A stretch of DNA of 64,000 nt, taken from assembly GCA_039707465.1 (NCBI GenBank), contig CM077651.1:26013019-26077018 (forward strand). The letters run 5' to 3'. Positions 31,368-42,085 of this stretch are shown here, in pieces. Both the position numbers and the translations under genes were made by a program. The notes beneath the pieces were generated by a model. The model had not been told where the DNA came from. It made no database searches and was given only the letters and a program-made list of their open reading frames with translations. This DNA comes from Rhabdophis nuchalis (lineage: Eukaryota > Chordata > Lepidosauria > Squamata > Natricidae). How positions within the stretch are numbered: the stretch's first letter is position 1; the number at the start of each line of letters is the position of its first letter.

Positions 31368-32380
31368 TGACTGACCATGCAAACCGCCATGGATAAATGC
31401 CAACTAACTTAAGAGGTGTAAGAGCATATATGCCATGGTACTGCCTAAATCACTACTGTAACATTCCAGTGTGAACTTTCTCCCTCCCTCCATTGTTCCT
31501 TATGGCTGAAAAACGTCTTGCCAAGCCTTATGTTAAAACTTGTTACAGAACCCAGATAGTTATAAATTGGATCAAATATTTCAACTAGGGCCATGTACAC
31601 TTTGAAAATGATTAGGAAGAAGCTCTTTCAGCTTCATGCGAATGCTCTGCTATGCATTAAAACAGCCCAGCTTTTTCTAGCCCTTGAGAGGAGACCGGAA
31701 AAAAGAAAGATGCTGTTTAAGGAATCAATTCCTTAGCGTGAGTTCTTGACTACTTTTAAGAGTTTATTTTCAACATGCTTTGTAGTTTTTTTTCTGAGAT
31801 TAAAATGCAGACTGCCAGGAATGATGCGCTCTGCCAATTTAATTTACTCAAGCAACCCACTGAATAACCTTAAATACTTTAAATAATTATTTTCCATAGT
31901 CTGAAAGGATGACCTTGTAGATTCCAAGCTGGTGAGAGCACTTTACACATGATTAATGTAGCCTCATCTATTTTTTGAAATGCTGTCTACACATAAACAC
32001 ATCGAACCTCCACCTCAGTTCCCACTTTCTTCTCTGAGTCATACAAATATGTGGTGTTTGAAAACGCTTTGAGAGGAAAAGTGACAGAACTGTTATGTTC
32101 TGAAGGGAAGGTACCATAAACTGAAAGAAAGACAACATCATGTCTTCACACAGTCCCAGGTTTTAATGACTTGGTGCAGGCCCCTCTCCATTCATGGTCC
32201 CGGGTCAAACAAAACAATGACATGACTGGCTGGTCACATGACCTACCGACCACATGACCACAATAAAAGCGGTGAAGAACTGAAACAAGATGCTTCAGCT
32301 GAAGTCCCGCTGAGTATGTCACCTAGCCTGGTGCTGAAATATATGAAATTAAACAGCAAACCAGTGACAACAAAACCACT
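31368..32380. other. Intronic stretch, nothing classified
   Basis: No gene recognised. Positions 32090-32300 contain CATGACTGG and CACATGACC repeats that may belong to an old interspersed repeat I cannot name. Confidence 0.45.
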
Positions 32381-32397
32381 AAGGCCTTTGGAAAAGT

Positions 32398-32784
32398 CTA
32401 TGAAAAAAAAGTTTTATTGGTTTTTACAAAAAAATTTAAAAATAGGAAAAAGGTATAAGGTATTAAAGAGATATTTTGAGGACATCTATGTCGGAAGTGT
32501 CGGCCCCCTCCGAGGCTTCATACAAAAAAATAAGATAATACAATACATTTTTCATTTCCCTACAAAGTGGAAAGAGATACAGATATATCATTTTATATTC
32601 ATGCAATCAATCATTGTTTCCATAAACATCCAGATAAAGGTTACACTATATAGAAAAAAGTCATTTGTGAGATCTAAGTCTTTTAGCAATTGTATCTTCC
32701 TCTCCCTGACCTCCAGTGGGCGGAGCTGTGGCCCCTCCCGTTCCCCCATTTTCATCCTCCAGGATTGGGGAATGTTTTTTAAGA
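32398..32784 (-). mobile_element. ORF1-only L1-like insertion, second copy
   Basis: Bounded by a perfect 17-base duplication, AAGGCCTTTGGAAAAGT, at 32381-32397 and 32785-32801. In minus orientation it holds the last 40 or so codons of ORF1 (ending DTIAKRLRSHK), the shared 3' UTR (GAAGCCTCGGAGGGGGCCGA) and AATAAAAC at the 3' end. There is no ORF2. The tail after AATAAAAC is a T run rather than poly-A. Confidence 0.88.
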
Positions 32785-32801
32785 AAGGCCTTTGGAAAAG
32801 T

Positions 32802-33477
32802 AATGTGGGAGGGGGGGGGCGGGAAATGCACTTTTGGGGAGGAAATGATGTTTCATACAGGCCACCACTGAGAAGGCCCTTTTCTGTGGTACTCCTCAGA
32901 TGTACATCTGAGGATGAACCTTCTACTCTTTTTAGAAATAAAATTCCCTTAAATCTGGTAACCTCCATAACATTGACTACATGTCTGAAAAAGGGATGAG
33001 ATATAGATTTATGTATTGGTTTTACATAAGCTCCCATCACTTATAAAACTAAGAATGTGATAGTTGTAGGCCAACATATATGGGTGGAAGTAAGTTGGGA
33101 AAGACTGCTGTAAATAAATGACAATAACATAGAAGAATGAACCCAGAAGAAAACTTTTTCCCACTATCATCAAAAACTTTCTGCCATGGTGAGGATGAAT
33201 TGAAGAGAACTTGATAATTTTAACCCAACCAGCATTTATTTAACTTGGTATAATATGTTAGATTGGTGTGTCTTCTTACTAATCACTACTGGGTTACTTA
33301 CCGGTAGGTGCTGAGAAGCAGAATTATAAAAATATTTTATTTTTTCTACTCTTCAGAGGTAACATTTAAAATAAAGACATTTCAGATTATTGTCAGGAAA
33401 ATCAATAATGTTTTCAGAGCCTCAATTCCCAATTTATAAAACAGCAACATTTTCTTTCAGGGTGTACTTAACTTTGG
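32802..33477. other. Intronic stretch with a possible old repeat
   Basis: A block at 32858-33005 (GCCACCACTGAGAAGGCCCT and following) looks like an old interspersed repeat, class unknown. The rest is unrecognised. Confidence 0.4.
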
Positions 33478-34998
33478 CTGGTTTCAAAACAGTAGCCATG
33501 ATACTGTTGATGAGGAAGTTGATTATCTAGATCCGCGCCAGTCCGGCTTTCGGCCCGGGCATAGCACCGAGACGGCATTGGTCGCGTTGGTCGATGATCT
33601 CTGGAGGGCCAGAGATGGGGGTTGTTCCTCCATCCTGGTCCTATTAGACCTCTCGGCGGCTTTCGATACCATCGACCATGGTATCCTATTGCATCGGCTG
33701 GGGGGGTTGGGGGTGGGAGGCACCGTTTTACGGTGGTTCTCCTCCTACCTCTCTGGCCGATCGCAATTTGTGTTGGCAGGGGGGCAGAGGTCGACCGCGA
33801 GACCCCTCGCATGTGGGGTGCCTCAGGGGTCGGTCCTCTCGCCCCTCCTGTTCAACACATACATGAAGCCGCTGGGTGAGATCATCCGTGGTTTTGGGGT
33901 AGAGTACCATCTGTACGCTGATGATACACAGCTGTACATTTCTACCCCAAACCACCCCAACGATGCCGTAGCGGTGATGTGCCAGTGCCTGGAAGCTGTA
34001 CGGATCTGGATGGGAAGTAACGGACTCAAGCTCAACCCGACCAAGACCGAGTGGCTGTGGTTTCCGGCTGCCCGATTCAACCAGCTCACTCCATCGCTGG
34101 CCATAGGGGGCGAACATCTTGCCCCTGTGGATGGGGCGCGCAATTTGGGTGTCCTCCTGGATGCCCGGCTGTCCATGGAAGATCAAGTGACAGCCGTGGC
34201 CAGGAGGGCGTTTTACCAGGTTCGCCTGGTTCGCCAATTGCGCCCCCTATTGGATCGGGACGCCCTTCGCACAGTCACTCATGCTCTCGTGACATCCCGA
34301 CTGGACTATTGTAACTCTCTCTACATGGGGCTGCCCTTGAGGTGCACCCGGAGGCTTCAGCTAGTCCAGAATGCAGCCGCGCGAGCAATTATGGGGACCG
34401 CAAGATCCACCCATGTAACACCGCTCTTACGCGAGCTGCACTGGCTACCTGTCGTCTTCCGGGTGCGCTTCAAGGTGTTAATTATCATCTTTAAAGCGCT
34501 CCATGGCTCGGGACCTAGCTATCTGCAGGATCGGATCCTGCCCCATACATCCTCACGGCCGATTCGCTCCCACAGAGAGGGGCTTCTCCGGGTGCCGTCC
34601 ACTAGACTGTGTTAGCGGGCGACACCCAGGGGAAGGGCTCTCTCTGTGGCGGGCCCGGCCCTCTGGAACGACCTTCCCCCCGATATTAGGACGACCACGG
34701 ACCTCCGCTCCTTCCGTCTCAAATTGAAAACTTACTTTTTCCGTCTGGCCGGCTTGGGATAGCCTCCCTGTCCTGGGGTTTTAGGGTAATTTTAATTATT
34801 TGTAGTGTTAAGGGGTTTTAGGGACAGTTTTTAGTTTTTATAGATGTTTTTAGCGCAGGATTTGTTTAATTGTGATTTTAAATTATGTATTCTGTTTGTG
34901 TTTATTGTTTTTTAATTTTCCTGTGCCCCGCCTCGAGTCCCTCTGGGGAGAGAGAGCGGGCTACAAATAAAATTTATTATTATTATTATTATTATTAT
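33478..34998 (+). mobile_element. L2-clade LINE copy A, 5'-truncated
   Basis: The element begins inside the RT domain. It runs through the ORF2 C-terminus, a 3' UTR and a terminal GTGCCCCGCCTCGAGTCC hairpin to an (ATT)n tail at 34978-34998. It is closely related to copy B (40310-41535). The coding region reads well except for one premature stop. Confidence 0.92.
33496..34762 (+). pseudogene. L2 ORF2 reverse transcriptase with one premature stop
   Basis: The frame runs from the truncated 5' edge ([17 protein letters not shown]) with a methionine at 33578. RT motifs, counted from that methionine: [13 protein letters not shown] (22-34), [14 protein letters not shown] (80-93) and YADD (113-116). 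The C-terminal [17 protein letters not shown] and [19 protein letters not shown] follow. A TAG at 34613-34615 replaces a codon that is CAG in copy B. After it the same frame continues for 49 codons (RATPRGRALSVAGPALWNDL) to the natural end at 34762. A single C-to-T change explains the break. Confidence 0.9.
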
Positions 34999-35560
34999 AC
35001 TATTTTAATTCTTCATTTCTTCTCTGCAACCTTCCCTGTCTCCAATGTGCTATGGAAAAGGCATTTAACATTATAGAGAAAATCTTGTGAGCTAAATACA
35101 ATAATCTGGCGAATATTCTGCCAACGGTTACATTTTACTAGTAATAAAGCTAAACCAGGATCAGCATACAAATCCAGGTTATCTGAAAAGAGGCTTACGG
35201 AAAAGTTCTGAGGAATGCCATATTATTTAGATTTGGGAAAGATAAATTATATAGGCAAATAATATTGCATGATGCTATTAGTAGGAAGGCTTTTGCTTCC
35301 AAGAATCAAATCAAGTAAAAGTTAATTTCTTAAATCAGAAAACTGTAATGGCTTTTTCAAAGTTCAAACATAAACCATTCCAACAAGAAATATGTCTTAA
35401 TGCTTTCCCTACAAAGAAAAGCATTTTCCCCCTCCCTCTCTTAATACTCAAAGGAAAACAACGAATAAAGGAGAAAAATATAATGGGATGAGCAACCTGC
35501 TTAATCTTAAATCTTAATCTAACATGAGATGAAGAGAGCCAAGTATGCATAATCCCCCCC
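34999..35560. other. Intronic stretch, nothing recognised
   Basis: No gene or element recognised. Confidence 0.45.
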
Positions 35561-35599
35561 CCCCTCTCTCTCTCTCTCTCTGTGTGTATGTGTGTGTAG
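35561..35599. repeat. (CT)n-(GT)n microsatellite
   Basis: C-run, then (CT)n to 35580, then GTGTGTATGTGTGTGT. Confidence 0.93.
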
Positions 35600-37513
35600 C
35601 TTATTGTACCCGGATTCCCGTCCATGTTGCAGGAATTCTACTATGGGAAAGACCACATCCAAGAATCTCTCTCCTCTTCTGCAATGTGATTTTTCCCTCA
35701 ACAGTTACCAAATAACCAATCCCACATTAGTTGAGGAAGATGATATTCTGTGTGGTCTTTTCTCCAAAATTAAGGAATGGCAGAGACAGGGAACAGGAAA
35801 CCAGTAAGCTTCACAAATGTCACAATGACAACAATGACAACTGCACACATGCCTGATTTAAACTGAACTCATTCTTCTGATACTAATTTTAACACTTAAA
35901 TGTGGTTTAGCTAGGGAAAAATTCAGACATGCAAACATACAATCGCATATGTGCAGCTTTATGTGGCATGATTTAGGCTTCTGGAGTCAGAGTAAGATAA
36001 AGCCATTCATGTTTTGGGTTAAACAGATGCAGCTGTGCTTCGTTGAGCGTGTGCCATGTTTAGAATTTTTTAAAATACAAATTTAAGATCTTAAGACATG
36101 TTTTTTAGATTTTTTCTGATCTTTTAACAAACTGCACTTTAGGGATTGTTTTTAATCATGAAAAAGCTGGATAGACATTTCATAAATAAGTACTGACCTT
36201 TTTAGATTTTTTTTTACTTTTTCTACATTATTTTCATAATGTACAATTTTCAACCTACTAACCACAACAGCTTCTAGGGTTACAGTCTGTGTTAAAAATA
36301 ATGTAACAAAGACATGTGTACCAGCTTACACCACCAAAGGAAGCCGAAAAGATATTTTGTTGTTTTAAAACACCAAGTAAAACAGTCAGTTGATAGCAAT
36401 GTGAAAACCTTTATATACCTATCCTTAACGACGAGTGTAAATGTCAAATAATAAGTCATGTGGTTGAAAACCTTCAAAAATTGGATTAATCATTTATAGC
36501 CTAACACTCTTTCGGTGATGGTAGATTTTAATGATTAACAATCATTAAGCAGAAGTACCTGAGGAACAGCACTAAATTTGGAAAGTTATAAAACAGAAAT
36601 ATATATTCAAGCCACAGGAAGGATCAGAGCACTACCGAAGTTATCAGTTCCAATTCTATTTGAATTAAAAATTTCAGTTCAGGAAACACATTTGTTACAT
36701 TCACAAATTAGCAAACACATTGCATCAGGCTAAGTGTAAGTTCTTATCTTAAAGGAGAAAAATTCTGATCAGCTCTTGAAATTTTCCTGCCAGCTTCTAA
36801 CTGACAAAAATGACTGAGTAAATTTGCAAACCAAACAAGAGTCCAATATAATTGAAAAACATCCAACTGAATTATGCACAGAAGCCTGGTTTTCTGCAAT
36901 TAGACTGCCCCCACAGCATGAATTTATTTGACAATTAGAGAGAAGTGGAACAATTAGGATGCATTTAAAAAAATAAAGGAATCTGCTGCTTTTTTCAGTT
37001 AACCATCTATGTCCATCATAGAAATTATCTCTCTTTCAAGTGTTTCGTTTTTTCAAAAAAAGATAAACTGTTATTTATTTTTTCAAAAAAACCCATGCTC
37101 TATACTAAAAGACATGGCAGGCTTGTTTGTGTGTTATATAAATCTGGAGAATTTTGCATTTCACAAAATAAAACCACTATCCTGTTGACAATGGAAATGA
37201 AACAATATTAGAATAGACTGAAATGTGATATATGTCAGCCCCGAAGGATTTTCTGCACAACCAGTTGAGGCATTAGTCTGCACTGCTGAGTTCTGCTTTC
37301 TGCTTCAATGCAAAATTAACGAGTTGCTTTTCTTTGCTAACAGCTCTTTAGATTCTCTTGATATTTGTCTGCTTGGTGAAAAACCAGAACAAAGGAAGTA
37401 TGTACACTCTGTCAAAGACAATAATGGTAGTATCAGACTTCATAAAAATATTGAATTTCTCGTTCGTGGCTTTGAAAGAAGTGTCTTAAAAACAAGAAAA
37501 TACCAGGAATATA
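35600..37513. other. Long intronic stretch, nothing recognised
   Basis: Almost 2 kb of AT-rich sequence with no gene, RNA or named repeat that I can support. Confidence 0.45.
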
Positions 37514-38474
37514 CCATATTTTTCGAAGTATAAGACGCACCTTTTTTCCTCTAAAAAGAGGAATGAAAATCTTATACATCGAATACAGCATTTTTTGCCT
37601 CCTGGAACCCCACCCCTTCACCAAAATGGCCACGTGCATACCCTTATGGAGGCTTCCAGAGAGCTCCTGGGGGCTGGGGAGGGCAGAAATGAGCAAAAAA
37701 CAGGGTGTTTTTGCCCCCCCAGCCCCCAGCAGCACTCTATAAGCCTCCATAAGGCTATGCATGCTATTTTTTTGACCAAAACCCGGCCCCTTTTCACGAA
37801 AAAAACAGGTAGTTTTTTCCCTCGTTTGCCCCCCCCCCAACACGTTGGTCAAGTACTGATTTGTTTCAAAGGTGGTGAGTGATTTCCTTCTCCAGCACAT
37901 TGTTAAATACACCTGGAAATCTCCCTCCCTCCCTACCTACCTACTCTCTCTCTCTCTCCCTCTCTCCCTACTTATCTACTGTATTTCTATCTCTCTGTCT
38001 CTATTTCTCTATCCCACTACCTACCTATCTACACTCGTTCTCTCCCTACCTATCTACTGTATTTCTCTCTCTATTTCTCTCTCTCTATCCCTCTACCTAT
38101 CTATCTACACTCTCTCTCTCCCTACCTATCTACTGTATTTCTCTCTCTATTTCTCTCTCTCTATCCCTCTACCTATCTATCTACACTCTCTCTCTTCCTA
38201 CCTATCTACTGTATTTCTCTCCCCCTTCTATATGCCTACCTACCTACTCTCTCCCTACCTATCTATTGTATTTCTCTCTATCTATCTCTATTTTTCTCTC
38301 TTATCCCTCTCCCTACCTACCTATCTACATTCTCTCTCTCTCCCTCCCTACCTACTGTATTTCTCTCTCTCTCTCTCTCCCTTCCCCTACCTACCTACTT
38401 ATTAAAAAAAAATGCCTCTTCAAAACCTGGGTGCATCTTATACTCCGGTGCGCCTTATATTCCGAAAAATATGG
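37514..38474. mobile_element. TA-flanked MITE with an expanded pyrimidine satellite
   Basis: Ends CCATATTTTTCGAAGTATAA and TTATATTCCGAAAAATATGG are inverted repeats, with TA on both sides (37512-37513 and 38475-38476). Both arms carry a GACGCACC/GGTGCGCC block. The middle, 37921-38402, is a long (TCTC)/(CTAC) array. A similar right end lies at 21585-21611. The TA duplication points to Tc1/mariner-type mobilisation. Confidence 0.85.
37921..38402. repeat. (TCTC)/(CTAC) polypyrimidine array
   Basis: About 480 bases of CTACCTAC, TCTCTCTC and a higher-order unit of about 67 bases (CTATCTACACTCTCTCTCTC...CTACTGTATTTCTCTC). The open frames across it are low-complexity artefacts. Confidence 0.95.
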
Positions 38475-38476
38475 TA

Positions 38477-39080
38477 AGTGGCTTCATGGTAATGCAGACA
38501 GTTGTGTATGTCCAACCATTAACTATTTATTAGGATTTTAGAAATAAATCTCTTTGTCAGCCATATAGGATAGGAAAAGGCAAAAAAAATGAACAGAATA
38601 CAATTGCCTAGAAAACAACAGGATTTCTCATATATGCAATAAGCAGTACCAATAAAATAACCCTCAACTACAGCATGTTAATCTGTCTTTACCAATATCT
38701 GGTATGTGAAACTAGCCACTGAGCACTGCTGGAAATGTTCAGTTTCGCAAACAAAATCAAGAAGCCAGCATTAGAACATTTCTGGCCCATTTTCAAGTCC
38801 CTTTTTGCAACAAAATGGGCAGTCTGTTGCTTCAGAGAATTCTGGAGGAAGCATTCAGCTGGGTTTCAGGTCTGGGCACCATATTGAAATGACATTGACT
38901 ATGCTTGTTGATAACATATGGCAGGACTGGATGGTGTGAGCGTTCCTTCCATCCAGATCCTCACTGAACTCTTGGTGGCCATTCAGACCATGACTATCAA
39001 AATTGCTGTCTCAGCTGTTGGAAATGTGAACAAGAGGAGGTATTCTTATTTGATGGTATAAAAAAGCTAGAAAATTCTGG
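38477..39080. other. Intronic stretch, nothing recognised
   Basis: No gene or element recognised. Confidence 0.45.
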
Positions 39081-39490
39081 ATTCTGCTATCAAGTTATGA
39101 TAGCAATCAAGTTATGACAGTCATAAGTTAAGGCACCCATGTGACCAAACACAATTTTATGACCATTTTACAGCGGTCATTAAGCAAATCAGAGTCATAA
39201 GTCCAAAACATGTGCAAAACCATTCTCCTCAATAGGCCTTTTCTGCTGGAAATTGGCAAAAAGCATCACAGTTTGTAGTCATGTGACGCAAGGGGCAGCA
39301 ACCAGGCATAAATGTGAGCCTGTTGCCAAGCAACTCAAATGCAGTCATGTGACTGGGGGAGCAGGGTGAAATGGGGTGACATATTATGTCACCTGTAAGT
39401 ACTTTACATGCTGTGAAGGACCCCTTCTGAAACTGTCATATCTCGAAAAACAGTTGTTACAAACCAGTCATAAGTCAAGAACTATGTGTG
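39081..39490. mobile_element. Possible decayed MITE
   Basis: GTTATGACAGTCATAAGTTA near the left and CCAGTCATAAGTCAAGAACT at the right, with CATGTGAC-type blocks inside, resemble the TA-flanked MITE family but match too poorly to assign. Boundaries are uncertain. Confidence 0.4.
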
Positions 39491-40309
39491 TACACTTGAA
39501 GCCAGAGGGTTTTCTTTTGGAAGTGATGGATCAACAGTTGGAAAAAAAGGCATGGAATTTTGGTTTTTTTGCATGATAACTGCAGTGAGATTATTTGTAT
39601 GTATGGCACTACCCACGTTAAAAATAAATAAATTACAGCAGGTCATATTCACATAGCATATTAGGCCAAAATCCAATCATATTATAGCTTACTGTAATGT
39701 ATGAAGCCATTCAGAAACAGACCAACAATTAGCTGCCTTTTAAATATATCCTTAATCTCACCCTTTAGGAATTACTGATACTTGCAAATGCCTGGCCCAT
39801 GGTGATGGCATCTCTTTACATAATGAGAAAGAAACTCAAGACCGCACTGCCTTCCCTCTATTTCGTATGAGAGGGAAGGAAAGAGAAACTCTGTCAGGCT
39901 TTCAAGTTACTGTTAGCTTCAGTTTGTATTAATAAGTAGTGTAGCATTCTCATTTCCTTGGTCTACCTCAGAGGGATGATGCATATTGACATGGTGATAA
40001 CTAGTAAATTTTAGTGGTTACAGCCACTCCAAAAATTCACTGTCAGAATGACATATTGTCTGAGTGTTGGAAGAAATGTTCTTCTTGGTTTAGTTCCAAG
40101 TGGGGAAAAAGACACTGGAAACATGGAGGCTGCTTGGAAAGATGGTTTAATGGTGAACAGGATCACATGGCTTGAGCTCCTGAACAGAAAAGGGGAATCA
40201 CATGCTTCCAGATGTTGGGTGAAGAAGAAAAGAGACAGAGATGTTAAAAGTCCCTGGTTTTATGCCCTCTCTGGCCTTTGATCTTGTATTCTGATTGGTT
40301 GTCAGACTT
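39491..40309. other. Intronic stretch, nothing classified
   Basis: No gene recognised. The last 250 bases before the L2 copy may be part of an old repeat I cannot name. Confidence 0.4.
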
Positions 40310-41308
40310 CCATTTGTGTTGGCAGGAGGGCATAGGTCGGCCTCGAGACCCCTCACATGTGGGGTGCCTCAGGGGTCGGTCCTCTCGCCGCTCCTGTTCA
40401 ACACATATATGAAGCCGCTGGGTGAGATCATCCGTGGTTTTGGGGTAGAGTACCATCTCTACGCTGACGATACGCAGCTGTATATATCTACCCCCAACCA
40501 CCCCAACGATGCCGTCGAAGTGATGTCCCGGTGCATGGAAGCCGTGCAGATCTGGATGGGAAGGAACAGACTCAGACTCAACCCGTCCAAGACCGAGTGG
40601 CTGTGGCTTCCGGCATCCCGGTACAACCAGTTCACTCCATCACTGGCCATAGGGGGGGAACATCTAGCCCCTGTGGATGGGGCACGCAATCTTGGCGTCC
40701 TCCTGGATACCCGGCTGTCTATGGAAGATCAAGTGACAGCCGTGGCCAGGGGGGCATTTTACCAGGTTTGCCTGGTACGCCAGTTGCGTCCCCTATTGGA
40801 TCGGGATGCCCTTCGCACGGACACTCATGCCCTTGTGACATCCCGTCTAGACTACTGTAATGCTCTCTACATGGGGCTTCCCTTGAGGTGCACCCAGAGA
40901 CTGCAGCTAGTCCAGAACACGGCCGCGTGGGCAATTCTGGGTGCCCCTAGGCATTTCCACGTAACACCGCTCCTGCGCGAGCTGCACTGGCTGCCTGTGG
41001 TCTTCCGGGTGCGCTTCAAGGTGCTGACTACCATCTTTAAAGCGCTCCATGGCACGGGACCTAGCTATCTGCGAGATTGCATCCTGCCCCATACATCCCT
41101 CCGGCCGATCCGCTCCCACAGAGAGGGACTTCTCCGGGTGCCCTCCACTAGGCAATACCAGCGGGCGACGCCCAGGGGAAGGGCCTTCTCTGTGGTGTGC
41201 CCAGCTCTATGGACCGACCTACCCCCTGACCTCAGAACAACCACGGACCTCCGCGCCTTCCGACAAAAGCTCAGGACTTATCTTTTCCAACAGGCAGGCA
41301 TGGCCTAA
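40310..41308 (+). CDS. L2 ORF2 fragment: reverse transcriptase C-terminal part
   Basis: Open without stops to TAA at 41308; a nominal methionine at 40295 lies in flanking DNA. It holds [18 protein letters not shown] (22-39), YADD (56-59), LNPSKTEWLWLP and [17 protein letters not shown]. It closes with [40 protein letters not shown] and KLRTYLFQQAGMA. The endonuclease and the first RT aspartate (LDLSAAFD) are lost by 5' truncation, so it is inactive despite the intact frame. Confidence 0.9.
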   Translation, partial: PFVLAGGHRSASRPLTCGVPQGSVLSPLLFNTYMKPLGEIIRGFGVEYHLYADDTQLYISTPNHPNDAVEVMSRCMEAVQIWMGRNRLRLNPSKTEWLWLPASRYNQFTPSLAIGGEHLAPVDGARNLGVLLDTRLSMEDQVTAVARGAFYQVCLVRQLRPLLDRDALRTDTHALVTSRLDYCNALYMGLPLRCTQRLQLVQNTAAWAILGAPRHFHVTPLLRELHWLPVVFRVRFKVLTTIFKALHGTGPSYLRDCILPHTSLRPIRSHREGLLRVPSTRQYQRATPRGRAFSVVCPALWTDLPPDLRTTTDLRAFRQKLRTYLFQQAGMA

Positions 41309-41535
41309 CCTACCTTCCAGCCTTTTTAGTCTGTACATCTAAATTGTTTTAATTGGGTTTTTAAGAGGTTTAGTTTTTAAGATTTTAGGTTTTTTAGTGC
41401 AGGGATAAATTGTTTAATTTGATTTTATATATTTATGATGTATTTATATTTGTACATTTTTAATTCCCCTGTGCACCGCCCCGAGTCCCTTCGGGGAGAG
41501 GGAGCGGTCTACAAATTAAATTTATTATTATTATT
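40310..41535 (+). mobile_element. L2-clade LINE copy B, 5'-truncated
   Basis: Truncated within the RT domain and complete at the 3' end: ORF2 C-terminus, 3' UTR, GTGCACCGCCCCGAGTCC hairpin and (ATT)n. Closely similar to copy A, so both belong to one young L2 subfamily. Confidence 0.93.
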
Positions 41536-41669
41536 ATTAAATGTATTATATAATAGTCATAAACTTTTCTATATTTAAAACTTCCAATTTCCAACAAAAT
41601 GTATTAAATGTATTATATAATAGTCATAAACCTTTCTATATTTAAAACTTCCAATTTCCAACAAAATGT
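41536..41669. repeat. 67-bp tandem duplication after the L2 tail
   Basis: 41536-41602 and 41603-41669 are two 67-base copies differing at one base (ACTTTTC versus ACCTTTC). The first copy begins exactly at the end of the L2 (ATT)n tail. Confidence 0.95.
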
Positions 41670-41984
41670 AATATGAACTATTACATATAGAATAACATGT
41701 ATTTAGCATATTATTAAAGTACACACACACACATATGCACAACATAATGAAATGTAGGTACAATAAGACTGCTATAACTTGATAGTTCCTGAACCATTAT
41801 TTTATAGGATTTAAATTTTTTTTTGAAACAGGAGATAAGTGATGAATCATATGTTTCAGGAATACAGGAACACACATACACACACAAATGAAACATGTAT
41901 TAATGGTCAAAGTTCTAAATTAGTTATCGGAAAAAATAAACTGGTTTAAAGATATTAATGTGATTTCAAATTGTATGAAAATCC
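41670..41984. other. Intronic stretch, nothing recognised
   Basis: Short CA-rich runs at 41720-41731 and 41870-41884; nothing else recognised. Confidence 0.45.
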
Positions 41985-42085
41985 TAGATAGACAGACAGA
42001 CAGACAGACAGACGGATAGGATAGGATAGGATAGGATAGGATAGGATAGGATAGGATAGGATAAGATAAGATAAGATAAGATAAG
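41985..42085. repeat. Compound (GACA)n-(GGATA)n-(AAGAT)n array
   Basis: About six GACA units, then about nine GGATA units, then about five AAGAT units, without interruption. Confidence 0.96.

Noticed and set aside
37872..38541. Long plus-strand frames of 177 and 220 codons
   Set aside because: Low-complexity translation of a pyrimidine satellite in several frames.
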